Positions 1 to 7,696 of a stretch of 35,261 bases of DNA are shown here, piece after piece. Below the pieces are notes generated by a model. The model worked only from the letters and a program-made list of their open reading frames with translations, had not been told where the DNA came from and did no database searches. Numbering within the stretch: position 1 is the stretch's first letter; each line of letters opens with the position of its first letter. The translations under genes and the position numbers were made by a program. This DNA is from a virus, in IMG/VR virus record IMGVR_UViG_3300020477_000594, positions 1 through 35,261 of that record. One strand, given 5' to 3'.

Positions 1-648
1 CCAGCCACAATCGGTGTTACGACGACGTTCTCGGCAGGCGTATCGGTCCCGGCAACGGTTACTCCGTCAACAGTCGCTTGTCCGGTAGTAATTGTACCTT
101 CGGTTACTGCCAACTCAATCGTCGTACACGCTGGCATAGAAGTCCCAGCTACCCTCCCCTCACCCACTATCTCAGCGGTTGTTACACCGGCTGCTGTGGC
201 GACTACAGCGACATTCCCCGGCCATTCGCTCTACATCACTATTGATGCGACACCGGGAGTCATTGCAGCTACCGCAACGATGCCTTCTGCAACAGCTAGC
301 GGCAACTTTACATTCGAGGCTTCGACGATTGCGGCAACAACAACAACTGGCGCAGAAGAAATGTACCGTTTAGTAGTAATACCTACTTCAAATATTGTGC
401 CATCGATAGGTAGACGAGAAGATACAAGTCCTGCTGGTTACGCACTAATGCGACATTTCCAACCCGGAGCACGGGGAGATAATATATTTATTGTTAATGG
501 GACAACTGTCCAAGATTATTTACCTGCTGACTGGGCAACAGTTACACGGTGGATATATGGAGGGCACGAAAGTCCGAGAGATTTAACAAGTTCAGAAGAA
601 ACAGTGTTAGTTGCAGCCGGATATTCCTTCAGAGTAGGACCAGAATAA
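1..648 (+). CDS. Tail or adhesin protein, C-terminal part (start outside window)
   Basis: The frame is open from the first base and ends in TAA at 646-648, so this is the 3' part of a longer gene (215 codons visible). The first 75 residues are rich in Thr, Val, Ala, Pro and Ser, with irregular PATVTPSTV / PATLPSPTISAVVTP type repeats, as in beta-rich fibre or adhesin stalks. The last 80 residues are more ordinary and look like a small folded end domain (YRLVVIPTSNIVPSIG onward). The stop overlaps the next ATG by one base (TAATG), so translation is probably coupled. No family is recognised; the structural role is inferred from composition and from the structural genes downstream. An internal ATG at 361 could not by itself explain the open frame to the left. 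Confidence 0.75.
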   Translation, partial: PATIGVTTTFSAGVSVPATVTPSTVACPVVIVPSVTANSIVVHAGIEVPATLPSPTISAVVTPAAVATTATFPGHSLYITIDATPGVIAATATMPSATASGNFTFEASTIAATTTTGAEEMYRLVVIPTSNIVPSIGRREDTSPAGYALMRHFQPGARGDNIFIVNGTTVQDYLPADWATVTRWIYGGHESPRDLTSSEETVLVAAGYSFRVGPE

Positions 649-1058
649 TGCCAATTTATGTTTACCGTTGTCTCGATTGTGGATTGTCACACGAGATTCG
701 TCATGGTTTCGATGAAACTTATGACGGTGTTTGCGATACCTGCAAAGGAGTTGTTCGTAAATACTTCGGTGAAGTACACATCTCTGCCTCAGCTACACCA
801 ACAAGAGGTATGCATGATGGGAAAGCGATTGATTGGTCTGGATCTAAAGTTAAAGAAAGAGAAAAAGAAAGGGATATGGCAGCCTACAAACGCCTCCGAT
901 CTGAAGGTATTCAGCCGAAGAGCATTGACGGCGCTGCCAAAATGGAACGAGAAGCCTCAACCTCTCACGAAATCAAAGCCGGGACGCTTCTTCAAGGGCC
1001 GAAGTCAGAAAAGAAACGCAAAGAACGTGCCCTTAATGACGTTCTTGGGAGTGGCTAA
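648..1058 (+). CDS. FmdB-like zinc ribbon protein
   Basis: 136 residues. The start at 648 overlaps the previous stop (TAATG); a longer reading from 549 would lie wholly inside the upstream gene and is unlikely. The N-terminus MPIYVYRCLDCG and a second CDTC pair (Cys8, Cys11, Cys29, Cys32) make a zinc ribbon typical of the FmdB/CxxC regulatory-protein family, which usually begins MP.Y.Y.C..CG. The rest is charged and Lys/Glu/Arg-rich, probably helical (residues 60-136), with no recognised domain. FmdB-type ribbons are common in phage genomes, often near structural genes, but their role is not settled. The stop overlaps the next start (TAATG at 1056-1060). The fold is seen in the sequence; the function is unknown. 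Confidence 0.8.
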   Translation: MPIYVYRCLDCGLSHEIRHGFDETYDGVCDTCKGVVRKYFGEVHISASATPTRGMHDGKAIDWSGSKVKEREKERDMAAYKRLRSEGIQPKSIDGAAKMEREASTSHEIKAGTLLQGPKSEKKRKERALNDVLGSG

Positions 1059-1951
1059 TGACTGCACAGGCTTGGATTGATGAGACAAGAGACATGCTTT
1101 TGTCTGGTTACGTGGAAGAGTTACTTCTTTTAGCATCCAATATAGGTACTACTTCAGAAACAACCATCGAAATTACAGGTGCAGGTGATTCTGGGATAGT
1201 ACCCGGTGTCATTATTGAAATAGGCATGGAAGCTATGTACGTTAGCGCAGCCGCTGGCTCAACAGTCAGCGTCATTCGTGCGTATGGAGGTTCTACTGCA
1301 ATAACTCACACCGCTGGTGACATCTGTCGTGTATCACCGAAGTTCCCTACTTACAGAATATTTGAAGCACTTAATAATGATCTCCGAGATTTAACTTCTC
1401 CTGATAGCGGGATCTTTCAAATGAAAAGTTTGCAGAGCATTACATACAATGCTGCGAAACAAGGCTATGACCTTACGGGTTTGACAAGTGAAGAAGTTCA
1501 ATCGATTTATTCTGTTACTTATACTGATCCAGTAGTTGTTGAAGCACGTGAGCCAGATATCCGTAAGTGGGAATTGAAGCGTGATAGAGCTACCACTTCA
1601 TTTGCTAGTGGGTTAGCGTTGGTTCTTTATCAACAAGCATTCCCCGGAAAAAAATTAAACATTAGTTATAAATCTCCATTGACATTGTTGACATCTACTG
1701 CAAGCACAAAGGCGTCAACAGGATTAGCTACTACTGCTTATGATTTACCTCCGCTTGGTGCTGCCATCTCATTGATGGTTGGTACTCCTATACGGCGAGA
1801 GTTTATAGATGCACAAGGAAGCTCACGGCGAGCAGAAGAAGTACCACCCGGTGCTATCTCTGCTTCAATGCGAGATCTATGGGGACGTAGAGATAATCGG
1901 ATAGCTGCGGAGGCTGCACGCTTACACGCCATGTACCCACAGAGGTCATAA
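1058..1951 (+). CDS. Phage structural protein, probable neck/tail component
   Basis: 297 residues, start coupled to the upstream stop. Residues 30-90 form a beta-rich module with the pattern ITGAGDSGIVPGVIIEIG...MYVSAAAGSTVSVIRAYGGSTAITHTAGD. This matches a motif often seen in phage structural proteins (a G..I.I..E.M.V ... V.R.Y.GT.A..H..GD pattern). The middle part (100-250) is mixed alpha/beta, and the C-terminus is helical and Arg-rich (residues 255-297). No catalytic motif is visible. Its place between a tail protein and another large structural protein supports a head-tail connector or tail role. This is inferred from pattern and context, not from a firm family match. Confidence 0.7.
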   Translation: MTAQAWIDETRDMLLSGYVEELLLLASNIGTTSETTIEITGAGDSGIVPGVIIEIGMEAMYVSAAAGSTVSVIRAYGGSTAITHTAGDICRVSPKFPTYRIFEALNNDLRDLTSPDSGIFQMKSLQSITYNAAKQGYDLTGLTSEEVQSIYSVTYTDPVVVEAREPDIRKWELKRDRATTSFASGLALVLYQQAFPGKKLNISYKSPLTLLTSTASTKASTGLATTAYDLPPLGAAISLMVGTPIRREFIDAQGSSRRAEEVPPGAISASMRDLWGRRDNRIAAEAARLHAMYPQRS

Positions 1952-1952
1952 C

Positions 1953-3878
1953 GTGGCATTCAACTCTGAGCTTCTACCCGTAGAACTGAACGGTGTTTCC
2001 TACGCAATAGATACAGAAATGTATCGACGCACCACAGTTCCTGTTGCCCGTCAACAACGAGATAACAGTAAAGAGCCGGGAGAAAACACTCTTGATACCA
2101 CAGGTGCATGGGTTAGATCACAAACAGATTGGTCCTATGGTGCAGGCCAACTGTATGTAGATAAAGAAGATTCAGATCGGCGTCGGTTTTATTCATCGCA
2201 AGGCATAGACATTTGGACTAAAGGTCAGATGACTTTGCTACCAACAACAGAAGACGCAGCTTCATCTCAAACGCTAGGCACAGAAGATCTAATAGTTAAA
2301 AGATTCGTAGCTACAGATGGTACTGAATATCTTTATCTTGTATCAGATTCAAACATTCTTTACAGCACTACCGGAGGAGCAAGTTGGGCAACATTCAGCG
2401 TCACGAACAACGTAACCAGCATTACCTCAGATGGGACATCTGTTTATATAGGGCGAGATACCACCAATACACCGCTCACAGCTACGCTAGGAAGCAGCAC
2501 AACATCAGCTTACGGGACAGAAACACCAGACATTCTCGCTGTTGTCGCTGGTCGTATGATCGGTGCAGATGCTAACTCGATTTACGAACTCGATTCTTCA
2601 GGTGCAAAGGTTTCATCCTCATTAGATTTTTCGTTTTCGCTTTCATCAACAACATGGGTTGCAGTAACAGCAGCTTCCAATGGTATCTATGCGGCAGCTA
2701 ACGCTGACAACACAGGCGCTCTCTACTACATAGGGGTTAACAACGCTGACGGGACATTGCGTACCCCAACTATCGCTGCTTCCTTACCTCGGAACGAAAC
2801 CATTAACGCAATTATTTCTTATGCAGGTCTTATAGGTGTAGCCACAAGTGTGGGTTTTCGGTTAGCTTTAATCGATCAAAGCTCATCAGGTCTTACCTTA
2901 GGGCCAGCGATTGACACAGCGGGAGAAGTTTATTCTCTTGAAGCTGATGGCAGATTCATTTGGTTTGGAGCAGACAATGCACAGGTTTACCGTGCAGATC
3001 TATCCAAGTTCACAGAGATACTTGTTCCTGCTTACGCATCAGATCTACAAATGTCAGGCACAGTAGCGGCAGGAGACAAGGTAGTTTCTTTAGCTCGTTT
3101 AAATAACTCTTCTGACCCGAAGCTATTCCTTGCTGTGAACAAAGCTTCAGGGGCTGGTGTCCTTTATAAAGAAAGTTACACCGGGGTAAAGGTATCTTCT
3201 GGAGAACTAATCGCAGGAGAATGTACGTGGTCAACGGTAGTTCCGAAGCTGTTACGGTCAGGTGTCATCGACCTTGACCGTTCACAATATGAGCGATCTA
3301 AAACACCGTATCGTGAATCAGGTACTGACTACACAGACGGGGATAACACCTACACATTGGGTGAAGAAACAACAACTGCCGCAGGAAAGATACGACTTAA
3401 AGCAGTCAATCGACAGAACACTTCTGCTTACATTCCTAGTTCAACAGGTTCTCTAACAACAGGGAATGCAGCTACATTTGTGTTCCCAACTGATGAGTTG
3501 ACAGCAATCTCTTATGATTTAACTGTTGAATTGGAAAGGTCAGCTACAGCTACGACTGTCGCACCTATTTGCCATGACTGGCAGCTAACTGCTGTCGCTG
3601 TGCCACCTCGCATAGACGAAATTATTCTTCCTATCTTTTTAAAACGAGAAGTAAGAACAGCACGAGGCTCTGGCATAAACAAAACTCTTGCAGCTAAAGC
3701 AACCTTCGATAACCTTCGCACATTAATGGACAGAGGTGAAGCGATCACTTATAAAGAAGGTGACCGCACAGATACAGTGACCATTGAAAGATTAGAAATG
3801 CAACCCGAACGTCTATCCGACGACGGTGGCTGGTGGGAAGGTACCCTATTAATTAGGTTATTAACTGTACCTAATTAG
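1953..3878 (+). CDS. Large beta-rich tail protein (propeller-like repeats)
   Basis: 641 residues, GTG start one base after the previous stop. Residues 100-370 contain repeated short beta segments, one with an Asp-box-like turn (SDSNILYSTTGGASW), resembling BNR/propeller blades. The C-terminal 100 residues (from about 540) turn into a compact domain ending in a loop- and Trp-rich stretch (GGWWEGTLLIRLL). No signal peptide is present. It is probably a tail, baseplate or host-contact protein; phage proteins with a propeller-like centre often sit there. The stop codon lies in a small hairpin (3851-3876) just before the SD of the next gene. No specific family is recognised. Confidence 0.7.
   Translation: MAFNSELLPVELNGVSYAIDTEMYRRTTVPVARQQRDNSKEPGENTLDTTGAWVRSQTDWSYGAGQLYVDKEDSDRRRFYSSQGIDIWTKGQMTLLPTTEDAASSQTLGTEDLIVKRFVATDGTEYLYLVSDSNILYSTTGGASWATFSVTNNVTSITSDGTSVYIGRDTTNTPLTATLGSSTTSAYGTETPDILAVVAGRMIGADANSIYELDSSGAKVSSSLDFSFSLSSTTWVAVTAASNGIYAAANADNTGALYYIGVNNADGTLRTPTIAASLPRNETINAIISYAGLIGVATSVGFRLALIDQSSSGLTLGPAIDTAGEVYSLEADGRFIWFGADNAQVYRADLSKFTEILVPAYASDLQMSGTVAAGDKVVSLARLNNSSDPKLFLAVNKASGAGVLYKESYTGVKVSSGELIAGECTWSTVVPKLLRSGVIDLDRSQYERSKTPYRESGTDYTDGDNTYTLGEETTTAAGKIRLKAVNRQNTSAYIPSSTGSLTTGNAATFVFPTDELTAISYDLTVELERSATATTVAPICHDWQLTAVAVPPRIDEIILPIFLKREVRTARGSGINKTLAAKATFDNLRTLMDRGEAITYKEGDRTDTVTIERLEMQPERLSDDGGWWEGTLLIRLLTVPN
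3851..3876. repeat. Inverted repeat at the end of the 641-aa gene
   Basis: AATTAGGT (3851-3858) and ACCTAATT (3869-3876) form an 8-bp stem with a 10-nt loop. The 3' arm runs into the TAG stop (3876-3878) and touches the AGGGAG SD of the exonuclease gene. Ribosomes finishing the upstream gene would melt it, which would couple translation. It is not a terminator because no T-run follows. Confidence 0.4.
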
Positions 3879-3884
3879 GGAGCT

Positions 3885-4640
3885 ATGGCTAAGACTCTGT
3901 TCTTTGACATTGAAACCGCACCAAATCTTAGCTATGTGTGGGGACAATATCAGCAAGACGTGATCGAACACGTTAACGAGTGGTACATGCTGTGCTTCTC
4001 TTACAAATGGGAAGACGAAAAGAAAACGCATGTTGTTTCTTTAACGGATTTCAAACTTTATGACAATGATCCAGAGAATGATCTTCATGTCACTAAAAAA
4101 TTGTGGGAACTATTAGATGCAGCAGACATAGTGATCGGGCACAACTCTGACGCCTTCGATATTAAGAAGGCAAACGCTCGATTCGTTTCACATGGGTTAG
4201 GCCCACCCTCTCATTACCAAACGGTTGACACTTTAAAAATAGCTCGACGCTATTTTAAATTTAATAGCAATAGACTTGGACATCTCGGTGAGCATCTAGG
4301 TCTAGGGAATAAAGAAGCAACAGGAGGCTTCCAAACATGGGCAGGTTGCATGAAGGGTGACGCTAAAGCATGGGCAACTATGAAGAAGTACGCCAAACAA
4401 GATGTGGATTTATTGGTCGATGTCTACGAACGGTTACGACCGTGGGCTACCAGCCATCCGAATAGGAATGTAATAGATGGAACATCATTCGGCTGTCCTA
4501 CTTGCGGAGGTAACGAACTCCAAAAAAGAGGAACAAGAAAAACAAGAACGATGGTCTACCAGACATACCAATGCAAACGTTGCATGTCGTATTGTCGTGA
4601 ACGTTTATCATCCACGCCTGTTAGACCTGAAGTGGTTTAA
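3885..4640 (+). CDS. DEDDy 3'-5' exonuclease (DnaQ-like) with C-terminal zinc ribbon
   Basis: 251 residues, SD AGGGAG 5 nt before ATG. Exo I is FFDIET (Asp8, Glu10), Exo II is GHNSDAFD (Asp92), and Exo III is YAKQD (Tyr169 with Asp173, the Y-x3-D form). This is the full DEDDy set of the RNase H-like exonuclease family that removes nucleotides from 3' ends using two metal ions. After residue 200 comes a separate zinc ribbon (Cys204, Cys207, Cys230, Cys233; CPTC and CKRC), likely for nucleic acid binding. Unusually, it is the last gene of the rightward structural block, not part of the leftward DNA block. Its end overlaps the opposing gene 4637-4807 by 4 nt. Proofreading, recombination or host-DNA degradation are all possible roles. 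Confidence 0.9.
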   Translation: MAKTLFFDIETAPNLSYVWGQYQQDVIEHVNEWYMLCFSYKWEDEKKTHVVSLTDFKLYDNDPENDLHVTKKLWELLDAADIVIGHNSDAFDIKKANARFVSHGLGPPSHYQTVDTLKIARRYFKFNSNRLGHLGEHLGLGNKEATGGFQTWAGCMKGDAKAWATMKKYAKQDVDLLVDVYERLRPWATSHPNRNVIDGTSFGCPTCGGNELQKRGTRKTRTMVYQTYQCKRCMSYCRERLSSTPVRPEVV

Positions 4641-4807
4641 AGATTATAACGAGCAGGCAACTTGTGTTCCGGTTCAGCTACCCAATTCTTAAACCGAGTC
4701 TTGCAAACTTTACATCGACATTTACCAAGCAAATAAGTAGCGATGTACCCGTGCTTGGTAAAATCCTTGCGCTGCCAAACGGTGTGCCCAAGGTCGTCGA
4801 TCTTCAT
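4637..4807 (-). CDS. Small zinc-finger-like protein, 56 aa
   Basis: Short gene found by reading the minus strand: ATG at 4807-4805 overlaps the upstream stop by one base (TAATG) and the frame runs 56 codons to TAA at 4637. The protein begins MKIDDLGHTVWQRKDF and contains a Cys cluster (KCRCKVC, Cys30, Cys32, Cys35), probably metal binding, with a basic patch around it (CKTRFKNW). The last 4 nt overlap, tail to tail, the end of the exonuclease gene on the other strand. It is the last gene of the leftward block. Family unknown. Confidence 0.7.
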   Translation of the reverse strand: MKIDDLGHTVWQRKDFTKHGYIATYLLGKCRCKVCKTRFKNWVAEPEHKLPARYNL

Positions 4808-4977
4808 TAGTAATCTTCTGGATTAGAAGCATCATCCTTAAATAGTTCAGCTACCCGCTGGGCTTCTTCTTTACTGCGAAACCAATCACGGATCTGGCTG
4901 TCACATATCACGGCATATCCTTGGACATTCAAGCCGGGTCCTATTTGTGCAGCTATCTCTTTAACTTTTACATCCAT
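4807..4977 (-). CDS. Small hypothetical protein, 56 aa
   Basis: Starts at MDVKVKEIAAQIGPG. The ATG at 4977 is chosen because GGAG lies 8 nt upstream (GGAGAATAGCG); the ATG nine codons earlier has no SD. The protein is short and mixed alpha/beta: a GYAVICDSQIRDWF strand-turn-helix followed by an acidic tail with EEAQRVAELF. No family recognised. Its stop overlaps the start of 4637-4807, so the two form a coupled pair. Upstream lies a 12-bp hairpin with an anti-SD-like loop (5031-5071), which may affect its translation. Confidence 0.7.
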   Translation of the reverse strand: MDVKVKEIAAQIGPGLNVQGYAVICDSQIRDWFRSKEEAQRVAELFKDDASNPEDY

Positions 4978-5030
4978 CGCTATTCTCCAATCACGATGTC
5001 CCATTTATTTTACCACGGATAGTGGTAGGT

Positions 5031-5071
5031 AGGGTGCCCCGGCGAAAGGAGAGGAAACTCCGAGGCACCCT
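5031..5071 (-). promoter_or_regulatory. Leader hairpin H1 with anti-SD-like loop
   Basis: Arms 5031-5042 and 5060-5071 pair over 12 positions. One pair is C:A on the plus strand but becomes G:U in minus-strand RNA, so the fold is better on the leftward transcript. The 17-nt loop on that RNA includes CUCUCCUUUCG, which is complementary to the AAAGGAG-type SD used by these genes and resembles the 3' tail of 16S rRNA. It lies between gene 5076-5459 and the SD of 4807-4977. There is only a weak T-rich stretch to its right, so it could also be a poor plus-strand terminator. Confidence 0.55.
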
Positions 5072-5075
5072 GACC

Positions 5076-5459
5076 TTATTTTAAAGTCTGGCGTAGCTCT
5101 CGGAGCCGCTTGATATTCTCTTCAAGACTCAACGATTCCTCTTTCATTTCATCTAATTTCTTACGAGTAACTTCGATACTTGCAATGATAGAAGCACGCT
5201 GGTCCTGCTGCGCTACTGCTTTCTCGTCAGCGATGCGCCGCAACGCTGTCTCGAAAGCTCCCTCTGAGAAACCCCATGTGATTTGTAGAGCTTCGTAACA
5301 TTCATGGACTGTCCACCCTGCGCTATGTGCAGTCTCGACAAGATGCCGAATGCGGGCTGGTTTAACACCGAAAGGTTTACGTTCAAGTTCCTTCCACCAA
5401 TGATTCAACATCGTTGTCAGATCCTTGAACTCTTGGTTGAGATACACTACCTCGCCCAT
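5076..5459 (-). CDS. Hypothetical protein with C-terminal coiled coil
   Basis: 127 residues. ATG at 5459 follows a good SD (AAAGGAGAGAATGA). The N-terminal 75 residues look like a small helical DNA- or protein-binding domain (PARIRHLVETAHSAGWTVHECYEAL, helix-turn-helix-like spacing). Residues 88-127 form an amphipathic coiled coil (EVTRKKLDEMKEESLSLEENIKRL). Its first 77 nt overlap the end of the PD-(D/E)XK nuclease gene in another frame, which is long for this genome; the SD and codon-by-codon sense of both frames support both genes. No family match. Confidence 0.75.
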   Translation of the reverse strand: MGEVVYLNQEFKDLTTMLNHWWKELERKPFGVKPARIRHLVETAHSAGWTVHECYEALQITWGFSEGAFETALRRIADEKAVAQQDQRASIIASIEVTRKKLDEMKEESLSLEENIKRLRELRQTLK

Positions 5460-5799
5460 TCATTCTCTCCTTTATTAGCTGTGCAAATGTATGCATTTCC
5501 ATTACTACATATGCACCGCCGGTCCCAAAGTTGCGTCGTTTAACTAGAGCAGCAGCGAATGTAGCATCAGCATTAATCCGTTCTTGCTCTGTTTCTTTCA
5601 TAATTTGAGACAAGGACGAGAGGGCATCCTTCCTGTTTTTGCATTCAAATACAAATTCAGGTAGGTCAAGGCATCGGATATCCCCTACGTCCTTTGTCCC
5701 AGTCAGGGGCAACCGCATGAACTCATGCTTTGTATAGCTTTCGAGAAACCTGACGCATTCAGTTTCCCAAGCTGTCCCCTTCTGTTTGGATTTACTCAT
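5383..5799 (-). CDS. PD-(D/E)XK nuclease, Holliday-junction-resolvase-like
   Basis: 138 residues. The N-terminal half has the order expected of small PD-(D/E)XK enzymes: KGTAWETE (Glu12/Glu14), RLPLTGTKDVGDI (Asp40) and FECKNRK (Glu52-x-Lys54). The spacing and the basic loop match archaeal Hjc-type or phage resolvase-like nucleases that cut branched DNA with a metal ion. The rest is helical with a final Ser/Asp-rich tail. ATG at 5799 has a GGGG SD and overlaps the upstream stop by 8 nt. It is grouped with SSB, the annealing protein and the exonuclease, which suits a role in resolving recombination or packaging intermediates. The family is fairly sure; the exact substrate is inferred. Confidence 0.75.
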   Translation of the reverse strand: MSKSKQKGTAWETECVRFLESYTKHEFMRLPLTGTKDVGDIRCLDLPEFVFECKNRKDALSSLSQIMKETEQERINADATFAAALVKRRNFGTGGAYVVMEMHTFAQLIKERMNGRGSVSQPRVQGSDNDVESLVEGT

Positions 5800-6064
5800 C
5801 AGCCCCAGATTGTCTAGGCAAATACATTTCAGGATCGTCTTCGACCATATCTAAATAACTATTGATTGCTGTTTGCAGTATGTACGATTCCGCTTGCATA
5901 AGTTTATTGTTGTCATCCAACATTCCTGATGGATGATTTTCAAATGCTTCTACCATCCGTAAAGATTGTAGTTCTAAGCGATCTGCAAATTCAGTAGGCA
6001 CAACTACAGTGATAATCCGTAGAGCCTCTGATAATACCGGCACCATGATGCTATCTTCTTCCAT
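5792..6064 (-). CDS. Hypothetical acidic protein, 90 aa
   Basis: 90 residues, start coupled to the SSB stop (TAATG at 6066-6062). Residues 15-45 have a strand followed by an amphipathic helix (RIITVVVPTEFADRLELQSLRMVEAF), and the second half is helical and acidic (DMVEDDPEMY). No cysteines and no known motif. It sits between SSB and a resolvase-like nuclease in one transcription unit, so a helper role in DNA metabolism is possible, but this is only context. Confidence 0.7.
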   Translation of the reverse strand: MEEDSIMVPVLSEALRIITVVVPTEFADRLELQSLRMVEAFENHPSGMLDDNNKLMQAESYILQTAINSYLDMVEDDPEMYLPRQSGADE

Positions 6065-6456
6065 TAGAAGGGTTCCTGATCGTCAGCGAATGCGTCTTGG
6101 ACAGTTTTTACTGCCTCTTTCGCAACACTATCACGATCATTACCCTTTGGATACCAGCGCCAAGATGGTCCGCCTTCGTCTGCATATAGACAAAGCTTGG
6201 TGCGCTTCTCACCTTCTTTACTTTCCCACTCGTCTTGTTTCATGCGTCCGATGAACATCACACGAGAACCTTTAGGTATTTCAGAGATGCGTTCAGCTAA
6301 ATCGCCAAAGCATTTCACATCGAACCAGTGGGTTTCTTTAGTGTCGTCACGACCCGTAGTCACAGCCACAGGCACAGTAACGAATGCGTTACCAGACTTA
6401 CCGTAACGCAGAGTAAGATCCGAGCCGACGTTGCCAGCAATGGAAATATTACTCAT
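6064..6456 (-). CDS. ssb: Single-stranded DNA-binding protein
   Basis: 130 residues from the ATG at 6456 (MSNISIAGNVGSDLTLRY), preceded by GAGG 9 nt upstream. A longer reading from 6510 adds 18 residues not found in SSB proteins. The OB-fold pattern is clear: GNVGSDLTLRYGKSGNAFV, THWFDVKCFGDLAE, and KGSRVMFIGRMK. The protein ends in DDQEPF, the acidic tip that bacterial and phage SSBs use to recruit partner enzymes. It coats single-stranded DNA during replication and recombination. The start overlaps the end of the annealing-protein gene by 8 nt (ATGAGTAA), so the two are probably made together. Confidence 0.95.
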   Translation of the reverse strand: MSNISIAGNVGSDLTLRYGKSGNAFVTVPVAVTTGRDDTKETHWFDVKCFGDLAERISEIPKGSRVMFIGRMKQDEWESKEGEKRTKLCLYADEGGPSWRWYPKGNDRDSVAKEAVKTVQDAFADDQEPF

Positions 6457-6871
6457 CCTTATCTTCCTCTCTTTTGCTAAGAATATTTGCGAGAACATAG
6501 TTCCCGTCATGTTTATGCCAGAGATGTAGACCTAAGCCCAATCTCATTGCACATCTTTTAATTCCATCAGATGCACACGCTTTCAAACGTGCTCCGTCTG
6601 TCTTCCAATTGTTTGGATTTTCGCACTCACCAACCTCTTGTATCGAGGTAGTTCGTCCGTCAACATCAACAGTAAGAGTACAAAGGCAGCCAGTGACAGT
6701 ACCATCAGCATCCCTAATAACGTCATCAATAGAAAAATCATAAGCTCCTAAAATTCCTAAGAGAAATTGTGTAACTATCCCATGCGGAACATAAGCTGCT
6801 GCAAATTTCCCCGGCTTAGTTTCAATGAACTTGTCAGGGAAGGGTACGGCTAGCTTAGTTAGTTGAGTCAT
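6449..6871 (-). CDS. Probable Rad52/ERF-type single-strand annealing protein
   Basis: 140 residues from ATG 6871 (MTQLTKLAVPFPDKFIE), chosen for GGAG 5 nt before it; it overlaps the end of the exonuclease gene by 17 nt. The C-terminal half has the signature of Rad52/ERF/Sak-type annealing proteins: a beta sheet (GCLCTLTVDVDG), then a helix with TDGARLKACASDGIKRCAMR and LGLGLHLW, like the S.A.KR....LG.G.YLY motif of that superfamily. These proteins anneal complementary single strands. The neighbours, a Cas4/RecB-type exonuclease and SSB, make the usual phage recombination trio. It is short compared with many relatives (often 180-220 residues), so some N-terminal elements may be missing. The family is inferred from the motif. 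Confidence 0.7.
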   Translation of the reverse strand: MTQLTKLAVPFPDKFIETKPGKFAAAYVPHGIVTQFLLGILGAYDFSIDDVIRDADGTVTGCLCTLTVDVDGRTTSIQEVGECENPNNWKTDGARLKACASDGIKRCAMRLGLGLHLWHKHDGNYVLANILSKREEDKDE

Positions 6872-7670
6872 AGCTCTCCTTAATTTGTAATACATCTTCG
6901 ACATAAGACACAGTTGGACATACCTCTAGGTGGGGGCAGTACTTACATTCCCAAGGCAACTCTTCCTCTGACTGGAAGGTTCCGTTCCAAGAACTCAATA
7001 AACCTGCCGGTAGCACACCAGTATCTAAAACATTTTGCGCCATCTTCTTGTGTTGTTCCAAGAAATATGTCGTCATCTGGATTAATGATGCGCCTGTATC
7101 ACTGATCTCATCGTGAATGTTGAACACCCATTCATGTATGTCGCCAGCTTTAGCAGAGTCTTTCCATCTACCCGGCGTAGCATCAGTACAGACATACACC
7201 ATGTGGATGTAATGAACATCGAGAGCCAAAGCGTAAGCAGTTGCTTGAAACAAATGCTCTTCTTTAGGCATGTTCTCTTTACGTGCTTTACGAAACCCGT
7301 AGTTACGCATCGTTTTAATCTCTAAGATACGACGCTCTCCACTAGGTGCTGTATACACACCGTCAGTGTGACCAGAAGTTAAAGCGTATGGAATGCTTAC
7401 CGGTACTTCACACTCAAAATCTCTGATTGCATCCTGATCTGTAGCAAATGCATCCTGAATGCAATCGTGCAAGGTGTTACCTATTTCCCTTGCTACGAAA
7501 CCATTGATTGCCTCATCCCCTACATATCTGACAGGCAGTTGAAACCCATCAAAGATTTGTTTCCTGTCACATGAAGTGATGCTAGAAATTCTAAGGAATG
7601 AACCATCAGCAGTTGGCTTAGGTTCAGGTACACGTACAAAATCACGAAGGACTAGCTCTGCAAGACTCAT
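6855..7670 (-). CDS. Cas4/RecB-type PD-(D/E)XK exonuclease with Fe-S cysteines
   Basis: 271 residues, ATG with AGGGAG SD. Catalytic residues in order: GNTLH (His68), SGHTDG (Asp103), ILEIKT (Glu117, Lys119), and QATAYALAL (Gln142, Tyr146). One Cys near the N-terminus (SITSCDRKQ, Cys34) and three near the C-terminus (CKYC...C; Cys242, Cys245, Cys251) fit the four-cysteine iron-sulfur cluster of Cas4/AddB-like nucleases. Such enzymes degrade DNA ends to make single strands for annealing. There is no cas1/cas2 and no CRISPR here, so this is a phage recombination or replication enzyme. It is first in the trio with the annealing protein and SSB. Confidence 0.88.
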   Translation of the reverse strand: MSLAELVLRDFVRVPEPKPTADGSFLRISSITSCDRKQIFDGFQLPVRYVGDEAINGFVAREIGNTLHDCIQDAFATDQDAIRDFECEVPVSIPYALTSGHTDGVYTAPSGERRILEIKTMRNYGFRKARKENMPKEEHLFQATAYALALDVHYIHMVYVCTDATPGRWKDSAKAGDIHEWVFNIHDEISDTGASLIQMTTYFLEQHKKMAQNVLDTGVLPAGLLSSWNGTFQSEEELPWECKYCPHLEVCPTVSYVEDVLQIKESYDSTN

Positions 7671-7696
7671 CGTTCTCCCTTTCTACGTGCAGTCTA

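Noticed and set aside
6855-7670. CRISPR adaptation protein Cas4
   Set aside because: No cas1, cas2 or repeat array in the window; the neighbours are phage recombination genes, so it is a phage exonuclease.
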